Below, one piece after another: positions 41,901 to 52,344 of a stretch of 64,000 nucleotides of DNA. This DNA comes from Tilletia caries (Eukaryota; Basidiomycota; Exobasidiomycetes; Tilletiales; Tilletiaceae). The translations under genes were made by a program, and so were the position numbers. The DNA lies in the NCBI GenBank assembly GCA_032718865.1, contig JALUTQ010000037.1:1386001-1450000 (forward strand), read 5' to 3'. The notes beneath the pieces are model-generated. The model saw nothing but the letters and a program-made list of their open reading frames with translations, made no database searches and was not told where the DNA came from. Positions within the stretch are counted from its first letter, which is position 1, and each line of letters starts with the position of its first letter.

Positions 41901-42771
41901 TCGCTTGGTCCTTGTGTGCAGCGACTTGTGGTACGTTCCCGTCTGCCAAAAGACCGCGAGCTTACGAATCAGAGAAGACGCAGGCTCATCCCACTTCATC
42001 AATCATTCTTCCATTTAATCTCTCTCACCTCTCCTAGGAATGCGGAAGATTTCAGCTTGATGACGCTGTCCGGAGGCGCACAGGACCGTCTCAACAAACG
42101 AGGACTTGCTGGTCAAGAGCTTTATAAGCACGGACGCGCGCTCGATGCTGTCATCGTGAGTCCTCCATCGCTGTTCTTCTTCCAGTCTGGACCCAAGGTG
42201 AACTGACACTTCCTGTTCCATATAACCACAAACCGACACCAGCGCCCTTATGCCGTCAAGATCGCCGGCGTACCACTCTCGACTTCCTTCCAGCTGGAGT
42301 CGCTCTCCTTCAACCTGGTCTGGGCCAACTCATCCAGCTGGCCTCTCCAGTCGGATCCAGGGCTCCAAGTCGACCGGACCAAGTTGACCGAGGTGTTCTG
42401 GCCGAGGTATCATTATGAGGGTCGGTCGATTGAGGTCGAGCTCTCGGATGGAGAGTGGTGGATCGATGAAGAGGTGCGTATGAGCGGTTCAAGCTCGCGT
42501 AATACTGTCTTTGTACTGATTTTGCCCTTACTACGGGATTCACATGTCTACTTTCGGACCACAGAAGCAGTCCCTCTACATCCTTCACTCCGACATCCGA
42601 CCAGGCTGCAAGCACAGCATCTCGATCCGGGTGAAAGGCATGCGGCCGGCGACTGGCAGATCTTCGGTCGACATCCTGATTGTGGGTCTCGTTTTCGGCG
42701 TCCTGGCTGTGTTGCTGTATGGTTTGGACCGGTTCGTCATGCGAGAGGCTCTGCACGGGAAGGGGTCTTAG
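38909..42771 (+). CDS. GH5 steryl-beta-glucosidase / glucosylceramidase (EGCrP2/Egh1-like), 11 exons
   Basis: Exons 38909-39615, 39906-40161, 40240-40382, 40477-41174, 41249-41304, 41386-41438, 41528-41761, 41922-41930, 42038-42155, 42243-42473 and 42565-42771; 903 aa. The GH5 acid/base is Glu325 in VMNEPH and the nucleophile Glu663 in IGEVG; FTLWNYC and GDLWNAEDFS are also family blocks, as are LHGVNVSSSSK and the RLLVTWEAL strand. This group (yeast Egh1, Cryptococcus EGCrP2/Sgl1) hydrolyses ergosteryl glucoside, with activity on glucosylceramide. A single C-terminal transmembrane helix (about residues 874-894, ILIVGLVFGVLAVLLYGL) would anchor it, unlike many soluble relatives. Exon 8 is a microexon of 9 nt that supplies the GDLW codons. 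It is tail to tail with the methyltransferase gene. Confidence 0.93.
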
Positions 42772-42959
42772 ATTGATGGGAATATGGGAGCTTGACTGAT
42801 AAATGGGGAGCAGTAGAACATGCAAAATACGAAATCGAAGCTATGGAATGGACGCTCAATCCCATCCTCTGGCATCGTCTGAACACATCCGTCTTTCTCG
42901 CCTGCGGTTAGCCTGATCGTCAACGTCCTTTGGTTTCCATTGCAAGAATTGATGATTGC

Positions 42960-44641
42960 CTAGGCGGCAAAGACCTCCCAGACACCCCATCGTTCCTCCC
43001 CCTCCTCCTCATGCTCCCACCCATCCACAAGCCGAACACCCAGCCCAGCCTTCCTCAACACGTCCCACAACCCCATCTCATCCTCATGTCGATGTTTCTT
43101 CCCCAACACACAGCTCCCACTACTGATAGCCAGGAGAGAGGCGATCGTCTGTGCCAAAGGTTGGTAGAAGGTCGGATTGTAGGTGCAGTCCGAGATCAGG
43201 ATGAGGTCAATCTTCTTAGGTGGGAGGGTGAGGGGGAGGGGTCGGAGCCAGTCGAGGTGTTGTGGGCAGAGATGGACCTGGTGTTGTACCGGTGGAGAGG
43301 CAGGGGGAGGAGAGGAGTCCGAAGGACATGCAGTAGGGAAGGTAGTGTGTTGCTCAGGTTCAGGCTCGGGCTGGTCTTCGTCCTCTTCGATTCCGGGCTC
43401 GATCAGCTCATTCCACGCCATGTTCGTGCGCATCAGAGGCAATGCCGATTCTGCCAAGGGGGAGGGAAAGTCCACATCTTGTTCAGCGTGCTCATGACCC
43501 TTCGGTTTCTGCGAAACATTGGAGAGGAACCTACCAAGATCGGTGGCGTAGAACGTCACCTTTGCAGCAGCGTCTATGCTACTGGGCAGATTCTGCTGGG
43601 TATACCGTGCAAGCGCAATACTGACGACTGCCGTACCCGCTCCTGTAGCCATGTCCAATGGAGAAGTCAGCTTATCCTCATAGCCTCGTCGATACACTGT
43701 GAACGTGAAGCTCACCAAGCTCGACAACGTTGAACGCCCGCTTTTCGGGTTCGGCCTCCTCAGTGCACGACTCGATCCTGTCCAGAAGTCGGAGGGAGGA
43801 GGGCAAAGAGGCTGTGCGTGTCGGGTCGGTCAGGAGTCGGAGTAGATGGATCGAGGCGTCCCAGATATGCTGTACCCTCAGAAAGAACCGAACATTATCA
43901 GCATCTCCACCCCATGTGAGAGAGGAGAAAGAGAGAGTAAGGACACACCTTGTCCAATTCGTACCCCGTCTCTTCTTGGACGATCACGTCCCCTTTCGAG
44001 GTCGAGGACCCAGGGAGCCGAAAGATCCGAAGGAGGTCGTTCTGCTTGCTTCCGCCTCCTCCTCCTCCCGATGACGACGCCTGCTGGCGGGCAGGTTCTT
44101 GCTGGAGGAATTGGATGGGACCGGAGAGCAAGGGTACGAACTCATCCCCATCCTCGTCTCCTCCTTCCCGCGTCGCTCCAGTTGCTGGCGGTCGAAGCAA
44201 AGGCCAAACCAGCGGATCGGCCCCGTCCGACGAGCGCCTTGCCTTCTTCTTGACCGGCTCGTTGCGACGAGGAGGCCGATCGACAACGACGCCCAGATGG
44301 ATCGCTCCGTTCCAAGGACTGCCCTCCTGCTGCTGCTTGACCGCGTCTGTCACGCTCCGGGCAGACGGCGCCCGAAGACCTTCGACGACCCGGAAGGCAC
44401 AGCTCGCACCAGTCCATTCGATCGCCACTGCCGCTCCCGCTCCCTCATCAATCACCCGCACGTCCCTCGATCCGGGCAGGACGACAGCCCAGACAAGCCG
44501 CAAGGTTATCGATGGCCCCTGCTCATCATACGTCTCGGAGCGAAGGTCGTTCTTGATCGTCACGCAGACTTTCACGGCTTCGGATGGGCGGACTTGGAGG
44601 GGCGGCGGGCGCTGGAAGGAGAGGTAAAAGAGGCGGCCCAT
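42960..44641 (-). CDS. Family-16 (METTL21-type) protein-lysine methyltransferase, 3 exons
   Basis: Exons 44641-43949, 43869-43716 and 43642-42960; 509 aa. The conserved core is continuous only after splicing: VQEETGYELDKHIWDASIHLL, then NVVELGAGTAVVSIALA (SAM-binding loop, Gly283-Thr286), FYATDLGRFLSNV, and DLILISDCTYNPTFYQPLAQTI, whose S-D-C-x-Y-N-P matches the Methyltransf_16 D-x-x-Y post-motif. Members methylate lysines on translation factors and chaperones such as eEF1A. The N-terminal 225 residues, with a KKKARR basic patch and a Gly run, and the acidic/Pro insert between the third and fourth motifs (about 345-405) are extra compared with 220-350-aa relatives. The target is unknown. Confidence 0.87.
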
Positions 44642-45210
44642 GGCTTGTATAGTTATTCAGACTTGGATGATGGTCGTCGTCGTCGTCCTCCCTTCCGCAG
44701 GAGGAGGGCCCCGGGGCTTCCCTCTTCCTTCCTCTTCCCCCAACTCAGACAGAAGCAGGATCGACCTTGGCGCGACATCACCGACATGACAGCTCCCACT
44801 CATGCTCTCGGGCTTCTCTCACCTTCTGTTTCTCTCCCAGCTCAGTCCCTCAGCGCCTCAGTCATCTCATTTCCTTGTCCTTCTTCTACCCTTTCTGAAG
44901 CTTGACACACTGACTCGTATCGAAGAACAATCATCGAGTCACCTATCCGCTCCTCGGCCCAGTACACTCTAACCCTCTCATTTACCTTGCATGCTACGTT
45001 TTCTCGTTTCAGTCTTTCTCACCTCTCGCTCACAGCCTTATTTCCTCGGCGAGAACGCAGCCGTCGAGCGGGTTCTTGACCATAACGACGATGCTCCGGG
45101 TTCAATTGATATGCTCGAGTAGGGCCTTTTCCCTTGCTGGTGACTGTCCGAAGCGATCGCTGCGCCGACTTTGACGTTCCAAGAGCCCATGATGTCGAGG
45201 GGCACCGCTT
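44642..45210. other. Intergenic region upstream of the methyltransferase
   Basis: No gene supported; likely promoter of the minus-strand methyltransferase gene and the 3' UTR of the dioxygenase. Confidence 0.4.
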
Positions 45211-47104
45211 TCAGGCAGTGTTGGTCTGATTGCGAAGCTGCGTCCTCAACGCGCGGTACACCGACCACACGGCATCGCCATCAACGTAGCAGCCTGAATA
45301 AAGCGATCAGATCAGCGTACTGGATCCGGAAAGCATACCGTAAGCCAAGCATGAGAAACTCACCTTTCAGCCATCGCCTGTACTTGGCATCGGGGTCCTG
45401 CTTGTTTGCCTCGGCACCACTTTGAGAATCATCTTCGTTGCCCTCGAATCCACGACGAGAGTGCAGAACGCGCCGGTTGTCGAAGATGACGCACTCGCCC
45501 TCGCGCATTTGATGCTCATAGAGCACCTCATCGCTCAGGGAAAGCCGTGCAAAGAGATCGAGTGCGCTGAAGAAGGCCGCGCGCTGAGTGAGGGACAGGC
45601 CCGGCGTAGCCGATGAGCGGAGATGGGGAGGGTGGAGAGGGATAGGCGCCTGGAATGGTGGACTGTAAGAGACGCAGGCGAGGCGGGGCATGAGCTCGGA
45701 GGGTGATGAGTCGGTGGAACCGTAGATGGAGGGCAAAGGTGCGCCGTCGAGGCCTGTACTGCGGGAGGCGCGTACGAAGGTCGGGTGCGTGAAGCGGTAG
45801 TGTCGGCCGTCGTTCTCGTAGTGAAACTCTACCGGTGTCTGTCCGTGAGAGCGTTTCAAAGATCAGCATGGTGAATGACAGAATGCAGAGTCAAAGTCAA
45901 ATTTGAGATCACGCACCTCAGCAAGGACGTTCCATGCCTCGCGGTCTTGCTTCCACACCATCTCCGCCACGGCGAGACTGTCAACGAATATGCTTTCTCC
46001 ACCTTTGACCTTGTTCCTGAGCATGTGTAGGAACTGGAAGCGCGGCGGTTCGGCGAAGTAGAGCAGATCCATGTGTAAGCCGAGATCGAGATTGGTGTAG
46101 GCGATGTTACGGGAGGCGGCGCCGAGAGAACGGACGTCCCAGGTGTGACCGTAGAAGGTGTGCCTGATCTCACCGGTGAGAGAGGCGAGATGGTTGAGAT
46201 ATGCGGTCTGTGGGCCAGTGGGGTTTGTGGGCAGGCCAGTAACGAAGGAGACGCCATCGCGGAGAAGAGACGAGAGTAAAGTGAAGAGGGCGAGCTGACG
46301 AGCCGTCTTCTTTTCTTCCGAGGCCGTCTCACCGGCTCCAGAAGGATCCAAAGCATCCCACGAGACGCGGAGAGGCCGAGTATGTGACGATAGATGGTCG
46401 GCCAAAGCTAGAAGGTCTTGAGAGCTGGACCCGGAAGCGAGAGCCTTGGCGAAATCGGCCAGAGTGAGCTGTACGGATGTGCTCGGGTTGAGGTGGCGAG
46501 CGAGCCAGGGACGAGGCAGACCGCCGACGTCAGCATGGGTGTCGTCGTAGGCTTGCGATGTGGCATGGGCGAGAAGGTAGTCCAGTGGGTAGTCGACCAC
46601 GTGTGCTTCCCGAGTGAACGATGCCGAAGGCTGCTGAGAATCTCGACGAGAGAAGAGGGCCGAAAACGCGTTTGTGATTGGAACTTCTGGATTCCAAGAG
46701 ATGCGGACTGCGTTGTTCTCGGTGAGAGTAGGCGGAGGCGAAGATGGGTCCACGAGTGGTTGAGTTGGATGAGCGGGAACGTCCGAAGTGTGGTAGAGTT
46801 TCTGCCTCGTGCTCGGGTCGAGATCGCGCGGGTGAACGGAGGCATCGCGAAGCCAGTGATGGTCGAAATGAAACGGCTCCGTGATCCCGAGCGACGGAGC
46901 GACGAGAGCGATCGACGATTTGTGGACACTGAGCTTGAGATCTTGAGGAATCTGAGCCTGTCTAGATGAGGGAGACTGAGTTGAGAAGGATCGCATGCCT
47001 CTGTGAGAATCGCCTGTGACGCGACCAGCACCCGGCAGAGACGCTCTCGGTCCCAGCGCCAGCTGATAGACTCTCAGTGTTCTAAGCAGCGACATCTTCA
47101 TCAT
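45211..47104 (-). CDS. Gamma-butyrobetaine / trimethyllysine dioxygenase-like (TauD/TfdA family), 3 exons
   Basis: Exons 47104-45917, 45838-45364 and 45293-45211; 581 aa. The iron site of 2-oxoglutarate dioxygenases is present: His344-x-Asp346 (LGLHMDLLYF) and distal His522 (RRVLHSRRGF). The last exon supplies GCYVDGDAVWSVYRAL, the standard end of the carnitine-pathway enzymes BBOX and TMLHE. The start (MSLLRTLRVYQLALGPRA...RSFSTQ) is basic and looks like a mitochondrial targeting peptide. The N-terminal domain has the FDHHWLRD block, but the Cys cluster that usually follows (WLRDxCxCxxC) is missing (DASVHPRDLD). The protein is 150-180 aa longer than animal relatives because of inserts. It probably makes carnitine or a related compound; which of the two steps is not decidable. 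Confidence 0.85.
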
Positions 47105-48494
47105 TATATCAACGACAGCGATCTCAATATCCTTGACTCCCTCTTCGCGTTGTTGTGGTGACGGGATCCCAGTGGGAGGTTGCGGCGTTCTCACCCACAC
47201 ATGCTCGCCACGTGACTGTGTCTGTGGTTTTTCCGCCAACGCAACTGAAACATCGCTTTGTTTGTCCGCCCAACATCGTACGTAAGCAGACAGTAAACCT
47301 TATTATTAATAACGTTAAAATGGCTGGTCCTCCAGCTCTCCTACTTTGATCAAGGACGCCTTCCAACGCCATCAACGCGAGCGTGCCACATTTAAGGCGT
47401 CCAAGGTCGCAGCTCGGCGGTCGCCATCATCTATCCCGGCCACGGTCGTGTCGAAGGCCTCTCTCAGCCCGAGAAGATGCTTCGCGTCAACACTGTCCAG
47501 GGCCGGCCCTCAGACTGAAGACACAAATCGCCCAGCGCGCCGGATGTGCGTCTAGAACGTTATCAAGGTTCCCGACGCCGCTGGAAGCATCCGTCGCAAG
47601 CCTCAACCGCCATCGCACCTAGCCTGTTCGACGAAGACAACGCTCCTCGTGTCGCCAGATTTCCGCATCGAGCGACGACTCCAAGACCTGGCAACACCTT
47701 CGCCGACGTGCCTTTCCGGAAGCTCCTCCCCCTACAACCCTACCAGGATCGCCTCCGATATCTAAACCTGCTTCTCTGCAGAGTACGCGACGGAATCCGC
47801 CCTCGAGCCCGACTTTCGGCGTGCGCAGTGTCTTCGCGACGGCCAGTCCAACCCCTCAACACGATCCGGCGAGAGGACCAACGGAAAGGGAGCCCGCTCC
47901 GCTCTCAGGACGTGCGCTAACTGCTATGTACATACATATTTAAAGTGCCGAGGCACTGAGGAACAAAAGGAAGCTCACTATCCAAAGGCTAACAGAACAA
48001 GAAAGCGCACGTCCCCGCGGCCTGAATTTCCAGGAGTCAGCCATGGCAGTCTCCCCTTCCCTGCTTGCGCCTATCCTCTGTTCATATTCGAGTTAGGCGT
48101 GCATACATAGAAATAAGATCGTTGCTGCCAGAGCGCGAGCCGCTGGCGCCGTACGGCAGTATTAAATGCGCGAGATTTTCACCAGTGGACGGATGAGGGA
48201 GCCGAGGCCATGACTTGCCGCCTGTCACTTGCTGAGTCTGGCTATCAAGTATCAACGTGGCTTTGTCTTCTCCTCCTCCTTCCTTCATCGATTCAACAGC
48301 ACGACCATCACTTCTGCTCTCTCTCACCCATTGCTCTGGCGTGAGTCGTACCTGGTAAGCATCGCAACTCGCCGCCGCACGATCTTAACAACTGGCCGGT
48401 TTCCTCCAGCGACTCAGCAGTCAGCACGTCCCCAAGCATTTCACCATTCCCTCCCTGCGCGCGAATACCAGCTCGTAACCACTCTTTTTCGAAG
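47105..48494. other. Intergenic region with possible decayed coding sequence
   Basis: About 1.4 kb without a convincing gene. Between 47346 and 47920 the plus strand has GC-rich, codon-like DNA broken between frames (for example AVAIIYPGHGRVEGL in one frame, DVRLERYQGSRRRWKHPSQ in another), which may be a decayed gene. The rest should hold the dioxygenase promoter and that of the next gene. Confidence 0.35.
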
Positions 48495-50535
48495 ATGACA
48501 ACAGACTCGCTTCCCGACGCCGTGTCGGTATTGATCTGTGGAGGCATGCAGCATCTTGCGCGGCCCTTGCTGTGGTTCTTGGCCGACGATGCGCCGTTGA
48601 CCTCCATCAGCCGGCAAGGCCCACACATTCAGCATGTCCGCGTCGTCGACAAGTTCATCGTCTCTGAAGCAGGAAGCTCGCTTGTGAGTTGTTCGGCTTT
48701 CGGATTCCTGGCTCGCAGCGGCAGCGCGATGACTGACACTTAATCCTCTCTCTAAATGCCCGTGCGCAGTGGGTGGACCCTCGCACTCACAAGGTCCTTC
48801 GCGACCCTCGATTCGAATATAAGCAGGCAAACTTGACGAACCGCGATGCTGCTCAGGCTGTCTTCCGTACCCCCGACGGCAAGGCATACGACTTTGTATT
48901 CGACCTCACCGGTGAAGGAGCTGGACTCGGCACCGACCTCTCCCACCAAATGCTCTTCGATCGCACTACCAAACTCGCTCGGCAGCTGGCCCAAATCTCG
49001 GCGAAAGAAGGTGTGCGAGCCCACGTACGCGATACAGGCGGATACCTCACCATCAAGCCAGACGAACCTGCCATCAAGGAAGGCCAGGTGGGCGGAAGGA
49101 CCGTCAAGTCAAAGAAAGCCCTATGGTGGTCAGAGGCAGAGCGCGCAGCAGCCGACGTACCAGGGTACGTATTCTGCAAGGGTTCTCGGGCTCGCTCTGC
49201 ATCAAAGGTCGGGTTGCGTTTGCTCACCTGTGACTGCATTCTCTCCCCCCTCTCTTCCCGGTCTGGTCCATTTACAGCCTCAATCTCGTCATCACGCGCT
49301 CTGCCGGCATCTGGGGTCCCTTTCAATACGTCTCGCCTCGTAAGTGCGAGCGCATACGCCCGGGCGCGCGGGTAGCCTTTTTCGCTGCTAACTCAATCTC
49401 CTGCCTGGTCCTTTCTTCCACGTCAGTGATGCCTCGTCTGTATATGGGCCAAGTGAGTACCAACTAATTTCTCTACTCCGAAATGATGCACAGCTAAACT
49501 CCATTCGCCGCCCCGCATCTCCAGGTCTACTCATGGCATAAGGAAGCAATGAACTTCCTGTGAGTGCGAGACTCCTTGCGATTCTTCTAGTCCCAACAGT
49601 AGACTGACCAGTTTTGTTTCACTTCATGTCTCATGTCTCTGCGCTTCAGATGGGGACCCGAGCTCAGAGTCCACTCGATCCACGCTGACGACTGGGCGGC
49701 TGCCGCTTGGCAGCTCGCTTGCTGGATGGCTCAACGTGGGCGTGCCGCCGCCGATGTTGAGGCGGGCGAGGACATCGCCAGGGTCGAGTACGCTGGGAAG
49801 GATGAGGCGGAGGTGAAGAAGCTAATCGCCAACAGTGAAGACGTGTGCCCCCGGGATAAAGTGCCGCGGGCACCCGTCTTCAATGTCGTTGACGACAACG
49901 ACACAGACCAGTGAGTTATCTCCACCCTCCTGTCCGTGCCCCACAGTCTGATCTTAAACTTGCTTGCCTGGCTTTGCAGAGGGAAGATATTGGAGGTGGT
50001 CGGAGCGGCGTTCAATGTCGAGACGGGATTCGTAAATGCTGCTATCGCAACATGGGCCAAAGTGAGTCAAACTCTACACACCACCGGTTGCGATGCCCGC
50101 GAGTCTGAGCGTACGTGAACATTTCCCTGTGATATTCTCCAGCTCCACCTGTCTAGTGTAGTGGACGACGTAAATGCCAAGGTAAGCCCTTCCTTCACTG
50201 TTGGCAAACCCAGGAATTTACACTGACTTCAATACCGCTGGATCACAGCATTTCGATATGGTGTTCGAGATGCTCAAGCACACGAATCCTCCAGTCACAC
50301 ACGAGACGACGCCACTCACCTCGTTCCTCGACGCGGAGACGCTCGCCAACCGCGCCCTCGCACTGGACGGTTCCAAGCTGATGCGGGTCATTGGCTGGAA
50401 GCCTACTCAGCGATTCTCAGTGGAGAATCTCTTAGCCGTTCGTTCCGATTACCAAGGGGCAGAGGGATCATGGCGTGAGTCTTATCAGCTTGAGTTCTGC
50501 AGCTGTGATGCGTGATCACCGCAGGCAACTTTTGA
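48495..50535 (+). CDS. Atypical SDR / NAD-dependent epimerase-like Rossmann protein, 10 exons
   Basis: Exons 48495-48683, 48770-49164, 49278-49339, 49427-49452, 49525-49559, 49650-49910, 49980-50061, 50143-50181, 50249-50474 and 50525-50535; 441 aa. The N-terminus has a Rossmann start (VSVLICGGMQHLARPLLWFL), DFVFDLTGEG as the fourth-strand block, LVITRSAGIWGPFQY like the epimerase strand after the active site, VHSIHADDWAAAAWQLA like the HVDDVA block, and IGWKPTQRFSVENL like the GWxP...L end. It therefore belongs with extended/atypical SDRs, but the Y-x3-K active site is not evident. Substrate unknown. The C-terminus is unsure: with the last acceptor at 50524 it ends RNF-stop; an earlier acceptor would extend it to 50672. 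Several exons are tiny (26, 35, 39 nt). Confidence 0.75.
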
Positions 50536-51407
50536 GTTGGATTGGGCTGACCCGCCGCTTTTTCATGAATGGTTTGCGCTTCGAGCAGCTACTTTCTTCA
50601 ACGAGGTCCCATGAAAACCTCCGCAACAACTTCTGGCCCGCAAAGAGCTTGAGCTGCTGCATGGACTGTTAGCCGAGCCTGACCGCCCTTCCCTGGTCCC
50701 AGCCCGCAAACTCCTGTCGACCTATCGATGGCACTGCCAGTGCCTCGACTCAAAAAACCGCTCAGTGTATCACATCGGACGGCCCCATTCGACGCCTTCA
50801 CCTCCAAATCCGCCCCTATCTTTGTTTCGTTCATCTCAACTATACCTCTATTCTGCCCCCGTTTGCGCGTTTCTTGGTCTTCGGCCCTGTCTACACATCT
50901 TTCGAGCCAATTGCCTTCTATTCTGATATCTGTAGCCGTCGCGTCCTTCTCTCTTATCTCATCGATCCCACTTCTATCTCTGGCCACCTCCCTCTCCAGT
51001 CTCCGTCCTATCAGACTTTGGGCCTCCACTGCTCGCCACGTTCATGTCGAATAGTAGTTTGCCTTCCTCGTAGATCTCACCCCGTGTATTGCCATGTCTG
51101 CATTGCATCGACTCTTGCAACTACATATGGTCCTGCCGTTCGCCGACCAGCGCTCGTCCGGCTTTCTGTCCCTTGCAAAATCGATCCTGGCCACTTGAGA
51201 CTGAGTGGGACGCCAGAAGTTCCGTTCGTGGTCCGCTTACTGGTTGCCAGTGAACACCAGACTCCACGTCGACACCGTCGGTCCCACCAGGCTTGCTCCA
51301 TGGCCGTATCTGCACCACACGGTGATCGTGCCGTGCTTCAGACTGACGCCGAAAACGACAAGTCGGCGAAGAAAAAACGATAACGAAGGCTGTTTGAGCC
51401 TGGAAAT
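50536..51407. other. Intergenic region
   Basis: No supported gene. A second frame just after 50521 reads ATFELDWADPPLFHEW, protein-like but out of phase with the preceding gene; otherwise only shadows. Also holds the 3' UTR of the DUF2462 gene. Confidence 0.4.
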
Positions 51408-51882
51408 CTATTTCTTCTTCTCCTTCGCTGCTTGGAGCTTGTCCAGTTGTGTAGCGGCGGTCTTCTTCATGATGGTCAAGGGGCCGCCGGAGGCTGCGCG
51501 TCCTGCCATCTCGAGTTCGACCCTCTGTGTCATTGAAGCATTGTTTCGCTGAGGGTGATTCAGACCGCGGAAGAGGGGCAAGGCAGGGCAGGATAGAGAG
51601 TATCAGTCTTGGATCTGGGGAGAGTGCACATAGCAGATAGCGGAGCCACATACCCTCTGCTCCTGAGCTTCCTTAATAGCCGCTGTCTTCTTAGGGGCAA
51701 TTGTCCGAGCTGTTCAAATAGACACCATTTCCTGTCAGCAACTCCTCAGCTTATCTGGGCACCGACCGGCTCGAGGTTTCTACTCTGTGCAACTCACGTC
51801 CTCGCTTGGGTCCTGTGGGCTTTTGCTGCGTCGTCGTCTTGGTGGACGACGACTTCACCTTCGATTTGAAGCCCTGCGGCAT
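51408..51882 (-). CDS. Small basic DUF2462-family protein, 3 exons
   Basis: Exons 51882-51798, 51709-51654 and 51548-51408; 93 aa. The pattern MPQGFKSKVK ... KRGPRTIAPKK followed by a C-terminal helix is that of the DUF2462 family, small Lys-rich eukaryotic proteins (about 85-110 aa) usually thought to be nucleolar. The conserved block is split by the first intron and rejoined by consensus sites. The tail ends AAKEKKK. No enzymatic residues; nucleic-acid binding is likely from charge but not shown. Confidence 0.83.
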
Positions 51883-52344
51883 TGCGGGACTGGCACGACC
51901 GGGGCTGACGTCCTTCTTCTGTCCTGCCGTGTACGACGCGAGAAGCAGCACTGAGATGATGGACGTCCTCGCCCAGGCCCGAAGCTGGCTTTCGCCTTTC
52001 TGAACTTTTTTTGGGCCCCCGATCTCCCGATGGCCCAACGCGGAGCCTTTTCGGCGACTCACATCCAATCCTCAAGCGCCGAGCGAGTACATATGTACAG
52101 TATTATGAGAAGTTGGATCAAAGCTCCAGATTCCAGAACGATTTGCGTCTTTTGATGAGGCTCGCCGGACGCGAGCCTTCACATGTATGTACAAGAAGAC
52201 GACCTGCCCTTTTCTAGGACGCGCGAGGAGAAGGATGAAACACCAGGGGGCTACAGTGAAGAGGGCGAGATGACGAAGGTGCCGTAATCGCCCTAGCGGG
52301 CGACAGAGAACAAGTAACGAGGTGAAAGCGACCCGTCGGTTCGC
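51883..52344. other. Intergenic region
   Basis: Promoter of the DUF2462 gene and 3' end of the acyl-CoA synthetase gene; no gene seen. Confidence 0.4.
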
